From JBNNGK01 sp050268245 (GTDB lineage Bacteria > Pseudomonadota > Gammaproteobacteria > Enterobacterales > Enterobacteriaceae): a stretch of 64,000 bases of DNA. The translations under genes were made by a program, and so were the position numbers. The notes under the pieces are model-generated. The model searched no databases and had not been told where the DNA came from. It saw only the letters and a list, made by a program, of their open reading frames with translations. The stretch spans positions 31,450 through 95,449 of the forward strand of contig NZ_JBNNGK010000014.1 of NCBI RefSeq assembly GCF_050268245.1. The letters run 5' to 3'. Of the stretch, positions 1-8,487 are shown in pieces; position 1 is the first letter of the stretch; every line of letters begins with the position of its first letter.

Positions 1-711
1 AACGTGTTTTTCAAGCTTCAGTTTAGCGACTAACTTGCGTAATGCTTCTTCATCCGGCCCCTTGCCGGCAATATACAATTCTGCAGAGATGTTGTTTTTC
101 AATAGTTCTTGCAGAGTTAGGATAGAAACACCGATTCCTTTTAAAGAAACCAAACGAGAGGCTGTACCCAGTACCACATGCGTCGTGGGTTCAACCGTTT
201 TGGGTGTGATAGGAATTACCGGTGGTGGCACACAATTACTAACGATCTCGATGGGACAAGTCAGATTGAAACGTTCTTCCATCACACGTTTGGAGGCATA
301 GCTGACAGCGATGCAGCCATCAACTTTCGCGAAAAAGCCTAACGTTTTATTATTTAATGGAAAACGCCAAGAGCAGCCATGATCATAATAAATGGTCTTA
401 CTGTTTCTAATCTTACGCTTCAAGTTAGGAACGAAATCCCAAAAAATCACCAGGTCTGCTTGTTGTTTTTCAATTTTTTTTAGTAATGCTAATTTACGCA
501 GAAATACAGGCAACTTTAACGGGGCGCTATTCGTCAGGCGATTGGCAAAAACGACCGGTGTATTACCTAACCCATCGGCAATTTCTGGCGCAATGTGATT
601 ACTGATGCATAGGATGCTGTCACTGCCTGACGTTGTATTATGCAGGAACTGAAGAAAAATTTTTTCTGCACCGCCCATTTTTCCTAAGTTGATAACGTGT
701 AACCGCTTCAT
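1..711 (-). CDS. GT4-type LPS core glycosyltransferase (3' end cut off by window edge)
   Basis: I read this from the minus strand starting at the ATG at 711; 237 codons are open and the frame runs off the left edge. The N-terminus (MKRLHVINLGKMGGAEKIF) is the nucleotide-free loop typical of GT-B glycosyltransferases, and near residue 215 there is a GKGPDEEALRKL stretch typical of the GT4 donor-binding domain. The start overlaps the waaC stop by four bases (ATGA), so it is translationally coupled to the heptosyltransferase operon. That places it in LPS outer- or inner-core sugar transfer in the cytoplasm. The acceptor and sugar cannot be told from the sequence. Base composition is visibly more AT-rich than waaC/waaF, which is common for core-extension genes. 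Confidence 0.8.
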   Translation of the reverse strand, partial: MKRLHVINLGKMGGAEKIFLQFLHNTTSGSDSILCISNHIAPEIADGLGNTPVVFANRLTNSAPLKLPVFLRKLALLKKIEKQQADLVIFWDFVPNLKRKIRNSKTIYYDHGCSWRFPLNNKTLGFFAKVDGCIAVSYASKRVMEERFNLTCPIEIVSNCVPPPVIPITPKTVEPTTHVVLGTASRLVSLKGIGVSILTLQELLKNNISAELYIAGKGPDEEALRKLVAKLKLEKHV

Positions 712-1673
712 GGGTATTGTTCCTGCAGCAAGGCAAATACGTCGATAGCTGAAATTGTTTTCATCGAATTATTATCAGATTTTTTGGACACCTGATTTTG
801 CCCGTATCCGCCAATCAGCCCCGGATCGGTAGGGCCGAACAGGGTAATATTCGGACGGTCGAGCGCGGCGGTCAGGTGGCTTAGGCCAGTATCTACGGAT
901 ACGACCCCGTGCGCGTTGGCTAGCACCGTGGCAATCTGTTGTAGGCTGAGCTTCGGCAACACTTCTACATGAGAGAAACCTTCCGCTAGCCGTTGTGCGC
1001 GCTGGTGTTCATGCTCAGCGCCCCAAGGGAGCTTAATCTTCAGCCCGGTCGGTTCAACCAGAGCAATCAGTTCACGCCAGTTTTCCTCCGGCCAGTGTTT
1101 TTCGTCACGCGTGGTGGCATGTAGGAACACCAAATATTGCCCGGCATCCGATTGCGGTTGATTGAGAAAACGGGCGGCAATGCCATAGTCGCCATAGGCC
1201 GCTGGTTTTGCATAGCCTAGGCTTTTAGCAAACAGTTCGCGCGTGCGTTCCACGGCATGTTGCTGCCGATCAATCTCATGGCGATGATTGTAGAACCAAC
1301 TGGCGAAGGGCTCACGCGCACTCTTACAATCTTGTCCATGCTTGCTGCCTTTGGCGATACGCGTCACCAGCGCTGCACTTTTGATCAACCCTTGCGCATC
1401 GATGACGATGTCATAGTTGCGTTCCTGCACCTGACGTTTGAAATCGCAACGTTGCTGACGTGTTTCGCTGCCGAACCAGTTTTTTCGCCAACGGCGAATG
1501 GCGACGGGAATCACGCGATCGACTGCCGGATGCCAGGTCGGGATCTGGCTAAAACCCTCTTCGACGACCCAATCGAAACGGATGCCGGGAATGGCATTCA
1601 TGGCGTCCGTTAGCGCAGGCAAGGTATGGAGCACATCCCCCATGGAAGAGGTTTTAACGATCAACACTTGCAT
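708..1673 (-). CDS. waaC: LPS heptosyltransferase I
   Basis: 321 residues, the usual length for WaaC (RfaC). It transfers the first L-glycero-D-manno-heptose from ADP-heptose to Kdo2-lipid A on the cytoplasmic face of the inner membrane. The GT9 signature is visible at both ends: an N-terminal KTSSMGDVLHTLPAL loop and a C-terminal VSVDTGLSHLTAAL plus TLFGPTDP donor-binding segment. It starts two bases after waaF ends and overlaps the next glycosyltransferase by four bases, so hldD-waaF-waaC-glycosyltransferase reads as one operon. Confidence 0.95.
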   Translation of the reverse strand: MQVLIVKTSSMGDVLHTLPALTDAMNAIPGIRFDWVVEEGFSQIPTWHPAVDRVIPVAIRRWRKNWFGSETRQQRCDFKRQVQERNYDIVIDAQGLIKSAALVTRIAKGSKHGQDCKSAREPFASWFYNHRHEIDRQQHAVERTRELFAKSLGYAKPAAYGDYGIAARFLNQPQSDAGQYLVFLHATTRDEKHWPEENWRELIALVEPTGLKIKLPWGAEHEHQRAQRLAEGFSHVEVLPKLSLQQIATVLANAHGVVSVDTGLSHLTAALDRPNITLFGPTDPGLIGGYGQNQVSKKSDNNSMKTISAIDVFALLQEQYP

Positions 1674-1675
1674 GA

Positions 1676-2722
1676 TTATTCCTCGCTGGCGGCAAGTAAT
1701 GGCGTCAGCGCGTCCAACACTTGTAGGGGCTGAATGTCGATCAGACTCTGGTGATAGCCCTGATCCGCATCGCCTTTACGCACTTTATGATAGCCGCTGA
1801 TGAGGCGGATAACTTTTGCCTTATCGGATAGCGGAGGCGTAAAGTCCGGACTGCTTGGGCCGTACAAGGCTATCAAAGGTTTGTTCAACGCAGCGGCAAC
1901 GTGCATCAAACCAGAATCATTACTGACTACCGCTTGGCAAGAGGCAATCAAAATGACCGCTTGTTCCAGCTGGGTTTCGCCGGCTAGGTTGATACAGTAA
2001 TCGCGCATCTCTTCGACCAGCGCTGCACGGATTTGTTCACCGGCTTCATGGTCTTTGGCGGAACCGAACAAAGCGACCTGATAGCCTTGTTCGATCAGCA
2101 TATGTGCTAACTGAGCATAATGGTAATGTGGCCAACGCTTGGCTGGGCCGAATTCTGCACCCGGGCAAAATCCTATCGTTGGACGTTCATCGGTCAGATT
2201 GAAAGCGGAAGCGGTTTCAGCAATTTCTTCGTCGCTGACCTGCAATTGCGGCCACAGTAACGGATGCGGCAGATCTTCTGCGCGTTGAACCCGATTTTTA
2301 TCGTAGGCCAGTGCCACATAGCGCTGCACCATTAACGGAAACGCGTTTTTATCCAATACGCGGAGGTCATTGAGCAGGCCGTAACGCATTTCACCACGCC
2401 AGCCACTACGCAGTGGCACATGGGCAAAGAAGGGCACCAGCGCTGATTTAAACGAGTTCGGCAACACATAAGCGCGGTCGTAGCCGGTGGCTCGCAGTTC
2501 GCGGCCCAGTCGATAACGTTCGCCGATCGCCAACGCGCCATGGCCCAATGGCATGGAGAGTGCTCGGTTGACTTCAGGCATTCGTGCCAGCAGTGGACGG
2601 CACCAGCTTGGTGCCATCACATCAATTTCTGCCGACGGGTATTCGGCCTTTAGGGTGCGGTAGAGACTTTGCGACATCATCATATCGCCAACCCAGGAAG
2701 GGCCGATAACCAGTATTTTCAT
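1676..2722 (-). CDS. waaF: LPS heptosyltransferase II
   Basis: 348 residues, matching WaaF (RfaF). It adds the second heptose to the LPS inner core. The GT9 fold is shown by GPSWVGDMMMSQSLYRTL near the N-terminus, by FCPGAEFGPAKRWP at mid-length, and by SNDSGLMHVAAALNKP with ALYGPSSP at about residues 265-290. It follows hldD by 21 bases and precedes waaC by two, the conserved enteric order that puts synthesis of the ADP-heptose donor beside its two transferases. Confidence 0.96.
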   Translation of the reverse strand: MKILVIGPSWVGDMMMSQSLYRTLKAEYPSAEIDVMAPSWCRPLLARMPEVNRALSMPLGHGALAIGERYRLGRELRATGYDRAYVLPNSFKSALVPFFAHVPLRSGWRGEMRYGLLNDLRVLDKNAFPLMVQRYVALAYDKNRVQRAEDLPHPLLWPQLQVSDEEIAETASAFNLTDERPTIGFCPGAEFGPAKRWPHYHYAQLAHMLIEQGYQVALFGSAKDHEAGEQIRAALVEEMRDYCINLAGETQLEQAVILIASCQAVVSNDSGLMHVAAALNKPLIALYGPSSPDFTPPLSDKAKVIRLISGYHKVRKGDADQGYHQSLIDIQPLQVLDALTPLLAASEE

Positions 2723-2743
2723 ACCGTGCAGATTTCCTTCAGC

Positions 2744-3676
2744 TTATGCAGTGCGGTTCAACCAGGCCATGTACTCTTTCACGCCTTCGGCAACGGTTTT
2801 GAATGGCGCATCGTAACCGGCTTCACGTAACTTGGTCAGATCGGCCTGCGTATAAGCCTGGTAGCGGCCTTTCAGTTTTTCTGGGAATTCGATGTATTCC
2901 ACAGTGCCTTTTTGATGGTATTCCACCACGGCATCGGCTACGGCTTGGAAGGTTTCCGCACGACCCGTTCCGCAGTTGAAGATGCCAGACACGCCGCTCT
3001 TCCAGAACCACAGATTCACGGCTGCCACATCACCTACGTAGATAAAATCGCGCTTAAAGTTTTCACTGCCGGAGAACAGTTTTGGATTTTCACCCCGCTT
3101 GAGTTGGCCATCCAGATGAAACGCGACGCTGGCCATGCTGCCTTTATGGCCTTCACGTGGACCATATACGTTGAAGTAACGGAAGCCGCAGATTTGCGAA
3201 TCGGCCTGCGGCATGATTTCACGCACGTATTGGTCAAACAGGAATTTAGAGTAGCCGTAAACGTTCAACGGTTGCTCATATTGACGTTCCTCGATGAAGT
3301 TCTCGGTGCGACCGCCGTAGGTCGCGGCAGAAGAGGCATACAGGAACGGAATTTCACGCTCCAGGCAGTAGTGTAATAAATCTTTGGAGTACTGATAGTT
3401 ATTGTCCATCATGTACTTACCGTCCCACTCGGTGGTCGCGGAACAGGCGCCTTCGTGGAACACCGCATCAATGTCGCCAAGATCATCGCCCGCCATGATG
3501 CTGGCGATGAAATCTTCTTTATCGATATAATCGGCGATATCGAGATCGACCAGATTGACGAATTTGGTGCCGTCTTTCAGGTTGTCTACCACCATAATAT
3601 CGCGATATCCGCTATCATTCAGTGCTTTAACGATATTGCTGCCGATCATACCGGCGCCGCCAGTGACGATAATCAT
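2744..3676 (-). CDS. hldD: ADP-L-glycero-D-manno-heptose 6-epimerase
   Basis: 310 residues from the ATG at 3676; a longer in-frame reading up to 3721 adds 15 residues without family similarity, so I use the internal start (MIIVTGGAGMIGSN). HldD (RfaD/HtrM) epimerises ADP-D,D-heptose to the L,D form used by WaaC and WaaF. It is an extended short-chain dehydrogenase: GGAGMIGSN is the NADP-binding glycine motif, ASSAATYGG holds the catalytic Ser/Thr, and YGYSKFLFD gives the YxxxK pair. It is the first gene of the LPS operon and divergent from kbl, separated by about 240 bases that would carry both promoters. Confidence 0.96.
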   Translation of the reverse strand: MIIVTGGAGMIGSNIVKALNDSGYRDIMVVDNLKDGTKFVNLVDLDIADYIDKEDFIASIMAGDDLGDIDAVFHEGACSATTEWDGKYMMDNNYQYSKDLLHYCLEREIPFLYASSAATYGGRTENFIEERQYEQPLNVYGYSKFLFDQYVREIMPQADSQICGFRYFNVYGPREGHKGSMASVAFHLDGQLKRGENPKLFSGSENFKRDFIYVGDVAAVNLWFWKSGVSGIFNCGTGRAETFQAVADAVVEYHQKGTVEYIEFPEKLKGRYQAYTQADLTKLREAGYDAPFKTVAEGVKEYMAWLNRTA

Positions 3677-3917
3677 TGGGTTTACCCCTGCTATTCTGCC
3701 TGGTGGTGCACAATGCCCCACACGATATGTCGCCTATAATAGCATTTCATACCGCAGCAAACATCGTAAGGGTTCTTATTCTCCCGTGAAGCGGGGGATA
3801 GCAGTCGTTTGCCGTGATATCTGCTGCAATTTTCATATTCTCTCCGGCGTATTCTCGTCAGTCAGGCGACAAATCAGTAAAATATGTCGGAAATGAGCCC
3901 ATCCTGGAGATAACCGA

Positions 3918-5114
3918 ATGTCCGCGTCTTTTTATCAGCAGTTGGAACAACAAATTGCCACCACCCGCGCTGAAGGATTGTTCAAAGAAGAACGTATTAT
4001 TACGTCCGCACAGCAGGCCGATATCGCCGTGGCGGACGGTAGCCATGTGATCAACTTTTGCGCCAACAACTACTTGGGTTTGGCCAATCATCCGGCGATG
4101 ATTGACGCCGCAAAGGCGGGTATGGACAGCCATGGTTTTGGTATGGCTTCAGTACGTTTCATTTGCGGCACGCAAGACAGCCACAAACAGCTGGAGCAAA
4201 AGTTGGCGGCGTTCCTGGGAATGGAAGATGCCATCCTCTATTCATCCTGCTTTGACGCCAACGGTGGCCTATTTGAAACCCTGTTAGGCCCTGAAGACGC
4301 CATCATTTCTGATGCGTTGAATCACGCTTCGATTATTGACGGCGTGCGTCTGTGCAAGGCCAAACGCTATCGCTATGCCAATAACAATATGGATGAGCTT
4401 GAAGCACAGCTGAAGCAGGCGAAGGCCGACGGCGCTCGCCATATCCTGATTGCCACCGATGGCGTGTTCTCGATGGATGGGGTGATTGCCAACTTGAAAG
4501 GCGTATGTGATTTAGCTGATGAATATCAGGCATTGGTGATGGTGGATGACTCCCACGCCGTCGGTTTTGTTGGTGAACAGGGGCGAGGAACACACGAATA
4601 TTGCGACGTGATGGGCCGCGTCGATATCATTACCGGCACGTTGGGTAAAGCATTGGGCGGGGCTTCAGGCGGCTACACCGCAGCGAAGAAAGACGTTGTA
4701 GAATGGTTACGCCAGCGCTCGCGCCCTTATCTGTTCTCTAACTCCTTGGCACCCGCCATTGTTGCCGCGTCGATTAAAGTGCTCGAGTTGTTGGAACAGG
4801 GGGACGCGCTGCGCGAGCGTTTGTGGTCCAACGCCCGTATGTTCCGCGAAAAAATGACCGCTGCCGGGTTTACCTTGGCGGGGGCCGATCACGCCATCAT
4901 CCCGGTGATGTTGGGTGACGCCAAATTGGCACAGGATTTTGCCAATGCATTGCTTAAGGAAGGCATTTACGTAACAGGTTTCTTCTATCCGGTGGTGCCG
5001 AAGGGTCAGGCGCGTATCCGAACCCAAATGTCTGCCGATCACTCACCGGAGCAAATTGAACGTGCGGTTGAAGCGTTTATTCGTATCGGTAAAGATCTTG
5101 GCGTTATTGCATAA
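3918..5114 (+). CDS. kbl: glycine C-acetyltransferase (2-amino-3-ketobutyrate CoA ligase)
   Basis: 398 residues, the same as E. coli Kbl. This PLP enzyme of the alpha-oxoamine synthase family cleaves 2-amino-3-ketobutyrate with CoA to glycine and acetyl-CoA, the second step of threonine breakdown. The PLP-binding lysine lies in TLGKALGGASGG, the cofactor-contacting DDSHAVGFVG segment precedes it, and NNYLGLANHP marks the N-terminal substrate loop. GGAGATAAC lies just before the ATG as ribosome binding site. tdh follows after nine bases, so the two threonine-catabolic genes form an operon. In E. coli this operon answers to Lrp; I did not identify an Lrp site here. Confidence 0.97.
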   Translation: MSASFYQQLEQQIATTRAEGLFKEERIITSAQQADIAVADGSHVINFCANNYLGLANHPAMIDAAKAGMDSHGFGMASVRFICGTQDSHKQLEQKLAAFLGMEDAILYSSCFDANGGLFETLLGPEDAIISDALNHASIIDGVRLCKAKRYRYANNNMDELEAQLKQAKADGARHILIATDGVFSMDGVIANLKGVCDLADEYQALVMVDDSHAVGFVGEQGRGTHEYCDVMGRVDIITGTLGKALGGASGGYTAAKKDVVEWLRQRSRPYLFSNSLAPAIVAASIKVLELLEQGDALRERLWSNARMFREKMTAAGFTLAGADHAIIPVMLGDAKLAQDFANALLKEGIYVTGFFYPVVPKGQARIRTQMSADHSPEQIERAVEAFIRIGKDLGVIA

Positions 5115-5123
5115 GGTAATTCC

Positions 5124-6149
5124 ATGAAAGCATTGTCAAAACTGAAAGCGGAAGAAGGAATTTGGATGACCGATGTGCCTCAGCCTGAGCTGGGTCACAA
5201 CGATGTCATGATTAAAATTCGTAAAACCGCGATTTGCGGAACGGATGTGCATATTTATAACTGGGATGAATGGTCTCAGAAAACTATCCCGGTACCGATG
5301 GTAGTTGGTCACGAATACGTGGGCGAAGTGGTTGCCATTGGTCAGGAAGTCAAAGGGTTTAACATCGGCGATCGTGTTTCCGGTGAAGGCCACATTACCT
5401 GTGGTCATTGCCGTAACTGCCGTGGTGGTCGTACCCACCTGTGTCGTAATACCACCGGCGTAGGCGTGAACCGCCCCGGCTCTTTTGCTGAATATTTGGT
5501 GATCCCGGCGTTTAATGCTTTCAAAATCCCAGATAACATTTCTGATGAGTTAGCATCGATCTTCGATCCGTTCGGCAACGCGGTGCACACCGCACTGTCA
5601 TTCGATCTGGTCGGTGAGGATGTGTTAGTTTCCGGAGCCGGGCCGATTGGCATTATGGCCGCGGCCGTCTGCAAACACGTTGGTGCGCGCCACGTGGTGA
5701 TTACCGACGTGAATGAATATCGTCTGGAGCTGGCGCGTAAAATGGGCGTCACCCGAGCGGTCAACGTCAGTAAGGAAAATCTTGACGATGTGATGACAGA
5801 GCTGGGCATGACCGAAGGTTTTGACGTAGGTCTGGAGATGTCTGGCGCGCCACCGGCATTCCGTACGCTGCTCAACGCGATGAATCACGGCGGGCGAATC
5901 GCGATGCTGGGTATTCCACCTTCTGATATGTCGATAGATTGGAATCAGGTGATATTCAAAGGGCTGTTTATCAAAGGGATTTACGGCCGTGAGATGTTTG
6001 AAACCTGGTATAAAATGGCAGCGCTCATTCAGTCTGGGCTGGATCTGACACCGATCATTACTCACCGTTTCTCGATTGACGAGTTCCAGCAAGGTTTTGA
6101 TGCGATGCGTTCTGGGTTGTCCGGTAAAGTGGTGCTGAGCTGGGATTGA
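5124..6149 (+). CDS. tdh: L-threonine 3-dehydrogenase
   Basis: 341 residues. The enzyme oxidises L-threonine with NAD+ to 2-amino-3-ketobutyrate, which Kbl then cleaves. It is a zinc medium-chain dehydrogenase: Cys38 in AICGTDVH is the catalytic-zinc ligand, GHEYVGEV follows, the CGHCRNC segment with a later Cys binds the structural zinc, and SGAGPIGIMAA is the NAD-binding glycine motif. It is the distal gene of kbl-tdh and ends 17 bases before a strong stem-loop shared with the convergent yibQ. Confidence 0.97.
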   Translation: MKALSKLKAEEGIWMTDVPQPELGHNDVMIKIRKTAICGTDVHIYNWDEWSQKTIPVPMVVGHEYVGEVVAIGQEVKGFNIGDRVSGEGHITCGHCRNCRGGRTHLCRNTTGVGVNRPGSFAEYLVIPAFNAFKIPDNISDELASIFDPFGNAVHTALSFDLVGEDVLVSGAGPIGIMAAAVCKHVGARHVVITDVNEYRLELARKMGVTRAVNVSKENLDDVMTELGMTEGFDVGLEMSGAPPAFRTLLNAMNHGGRIAMLGIPPSDMSIDWNQVIFKGLFIKGIYGREMFETWYKMAALIQSGLDLTPIITHRFSIDEFQQGFDAMRSGLSGKVVLSWD

Positions 6150-6166
6150 TGCCGAGCTCGCAAGAA

Positions 6167-6196
6167 TCATGGGGTCCGGCAGGCCGGGCCTTATGA
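6167..6196. terminator. bidirectional stem-loop between tdh and yibQ
   Basis: A 14-pair stem (6167-6180 with 6183-6196, three G-T pairs) closes on a two-base AG loop. It lies between the convergent tdh and yibQ genes and its right arm covers the yibQ stop codon. The T-tract is short, so termination is inferred from position and stem strength. Confidence 0.6.
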
Positions 6197-7159
6197 TTGA
6201 CGCTCTGCCGATCCCATCCAACGCTGCCACTGAGATTTGATAAATGTGACGGCCGGTGATTGTGCCAGGCTCTCAGCAATCACATTTAACGCAGTACCTG
6301 CGTTGGTTTTTTCCTTTGGCAACGTCACCTTACATTGCTTAATGCCGTTTTTGAACGGGTTGTTAGATTGTGGATGCTGCGGCTTGGCGGATGTTTCATG
6401 GTGACGGTTAACCCACTGCGTTTCATTCAACAGTGAGCTTGGCCTGACCAACACAATATCGGCTGGCAGGGTTGCCAGCATCTGCTTTAACACTTTAACG
6501 GTGGCCGGGCGCGGGTGGCCGATCGCAATAACCGAACCGTTGCGCCGTGCCAGTGCGACCGCACGATTGAACTGATGGCGAATATCGGCTTCGCTTGCGG
6601 TGTCATCCAGAAATACCCGACGTTTGATCACTTTTACACCGGTGCCAGCGGCTGCGCGGGTCGCCTGACTACTACCGATGGTCATGCTGTCGAGAAAATA
6701 CAGACGGTAGTTTTCCAGTGCCTGCATCACTTTTTGCATCGCGGGCAAGCTGGATGTCATGGCGCTGCCCATATGATTATTCATGCCAACGGCGTAGGGT
6801 ACATTATTGACTGAGTTGCGGATTATGCGTTGAATTTCTTCACTGCTCATTGAAGGATGGAGCGTATCGCGTTCCAACGGCTGCTTGCTGATGGGGGCCA
6901 TCGGCATATGAATCAACACTTCGCGGCCTTGGTTGTGGGCGCGGGTTGCCATTAACTTTGCATGCGGTGCATTGGGCAATACCGCGACCGAAATGGCGAG
7001 AGGCATTTGCAAAACGGCATTCTCTTCATGTGGGCGATATCCCACATCATCAATAACAATTGAGAGTTTACCCGCCTGAGCGGCACAGGCTAGCAGCAGG
7101 GAGCCAATCACAATAGCGCTGCGCGTTTTGATGTAGTGCAAATCTATTTTCCCAACCAC
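6191..7159 (-). CDS. yibQ: divergent polysaccharide deacetylase family protein YibQ
   Basis: 322 residues. Residues 1-29 form a signal peptide (hydrophobic AIVIGSLLLACAAQA ending near AQA-G), so the product is exported. The mature part begins with KLSIVIDDVGYRP, the IDD start of the divergent polysaccharide deacetylase (NodB-like) fold, and keeps VLIHMPM and the later VIAIGHPRP strand. The classic metal-binding His pattern is altered in this subfamily and the substrate is unknown. The start overlaps the end of envC by 16 bases, giving the conserved order gpmI-envC-yibQ; the adjacency to a murein hydrolase activator suggests an envelope role. The C-terminal ~70 residues look poorly conserved. 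Confidence 0.9.
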   Translation of the reverse strand: MVGKIDLHYIKTRSAIVIGSLLLACAAQAGKLSIVIDDVGYRPHEENAVLQMPLAISVAVLPNAPHAKLMATRAHNQGREVLIHMPMAPISKQPLERDTLHPSMSSEEIQRIIRNSVNNVPYAVGMNNHMGSAMTSSLPAMQKVMQALENYRLYFLDSMTIGSSQATRAAAGTGVKVIKRRVFLDDTASEADIRHQFNRAVALARRNGSVIAIGHPRPATVKVLKQMLATLPADIVLVRPSSLLNETQWVNRHHETSAKPQHPQSNNPFKNGIKQCKVTLPKEKTNAGTALNVIAESLAQSPAVTFIKSQWQRWMGSAERQS

Positions 7160-8478
7160 GGCAGTGGATTAACCGCCCGACCTTGGCGACGAATTTCGAA
7201 ATAGAGCGAAGGCGTTCCTTGACCCCCACTGGTGCCCACTAATGCGATAGGCTGTCCGGCACGAACCTGCGCACCGACGTTAACCAAGGCGCTTTGGTTG
7301 TAGCCGTACAGGCTCATATCACCTTTACCGTGTTCAACCACGACCACCAGACCATAGCCTTGCAACCAGTCAGCCATCAGCACACGACCGTCGGCGATGG
7401 CTTTGACCTCACTGCCTTCTTTGGCTGCAATTACCATGCCCTTCCAACGTAGCTCACCTTGCTGCTGCTCGCCAAAACGGTGCAGTGTGTTGCCACGTAC
7501 CGGCCAGTAATCCTGACCGTTTGGACGACCCAAGCCACCGGTGCGTGCCATCAGTGAACGTTCACTTTCGCTTGGTTTGTAACTGGAACCTGTTTTCTTC
7601 GCTTGCTGTTCTTTTTTACGAACTTGCTCACGGACGCGGGCGGCTTCACGCGCTTCTCGTTTAGCACGGGCGCGGGCTTCACGCTCAGCACGGGCGATTT
7701 TATCGCGCAGACGGGTTTCATTCTGTCGTAGCTCGTTCAGCCGTTGTTGATCTTTATCTAACGACGCTTCGAGTGCAGAGAGGTTTTTTTTGCGCGCACT
7801 GCGTGCTTGTTCCAGCTTTTGTTGCTGTGCCCGCTGTGTACTCAACAAGGCTTGTTGCTGGCTTTGCTTGGCGACCAACGTCGTCTTTTTTTCTGCCAGT
7901 TCAACACGGGTTTGCTTCAGTTCTTCGATGGTTTTCTGCCGCGCTTCATTCAGATAGCCGAAGTAAGCCAAAATGCGTTCGCTACGCTGGCTTTCTTCGC
8001 CACTTAAGATGAGTTGGACTGCGCTGTGTTGCCCTTGACGGAATGCTGCATCGAGCTGTTTGGCAAGAATATCTTGTTGTGTTGTTTGCTGTTTTTGCAG
8101 TTTGGCGATCGAGGCGTTCAAGCCAGAAATGTCTGTATCCAAAGCATTTAGCGTATTTTGGGTATCACGCAGCGTACGGCTAGCTTGCGCGATGGTTTTT
8201 TCTTGCGACTTGAGCTGTTCTTGTAACGAATTGCGCTGTTGCTGCTGCTGTTTAACCGCTTGTTCTTTCTCAGCGATACTCTGCTGGATGTCTTTGAGTT
8301 GGGTTTTATTGTCATTCGCAGCATGGCCGGATAGCGGCAACAGCAATACGCCAGCGTAAAACACGCTGGCGCACAGTGTGGTTAACGTCCGCGGCGCACC
8401 GCGTAGTGGCAGCGGTTGGCTGCCAGCGTTTGCGCTTCGGGTTACCCTTGATAGTGCAAAATACGCCTTCTCCCTCAT
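7144..8478 (-). CDS. envC: murein hydrolase activator EnvC
   Basis: 444 residues. After a signal peptide (VFYAGVLLLPLSGHAA, residues about 40-54) comes a long Gln/Lys/Arg-rich coiled coil to about residue 290, then a C-terminal LytM/M23 domain (roughly 325-444). The domain lacks the metal-binding histidines of active LytM peptidases, as known for EnvC, which activates the amidases AmiA and AmiB at the division septum and is recruited by FtsEX. It starts nine bases after gpmI and overlaps yibQ. The first about 35 residues before the hydrophobic core are longer than a usual signal n-region, so an internal start is possible. Confidence 0.94.
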   Translation of the reverse strand: MREKAYFALSRVTRSANAGSQPLPLRGAPRTLTTLCASVFYAGVLLLPLSGHAANDNKTQLKDIQQSIAEKEQAVKQQQQQRNSLQEQLKSQEKTIAQASRTLRDTQNTLNALDTDISGLNASIAKLQKQQTTQQDILAKQLDAAFRQGQHSAVQLILSGEESQRSERILAYFGYLNEARQKTIEELKQTRVELAEKKTTLVAKQSQQQALLSTQRAQQQKLEQARSARKKNLSALEASLDKDQQRLNELRQNETRLRDKIARAEREARARAKREAREAARVREQVRKKEQQAKKTGSSYKPSESERSLMARTGGLGRPNGQDYWPVRGNTLHRFGEQQQGELRWKGMVIAAKEGSEVKAIADGRVLMADWLQGYGLVVVVEHGKGDMSLYGYNQSALVNVGAQVRAGQPIALVGTSGGQGTPSLYFEIRRQGRAVNPLPWLGK

Positions 8479-8487
8479 GGAGAAGGA

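Noticed and set aside
5625..6230. A 201-codon open frame on the minus strand
   Set aside because: Antisense to tdh and across the tdh terminator; no recognisable protein features.
7144..7600. Loss of LytM metal ligands in EnvC as a pseudogene sign
   Set aside because: EnvC is known as a non-catalytic amidase activator with a degenerate LytM domain.
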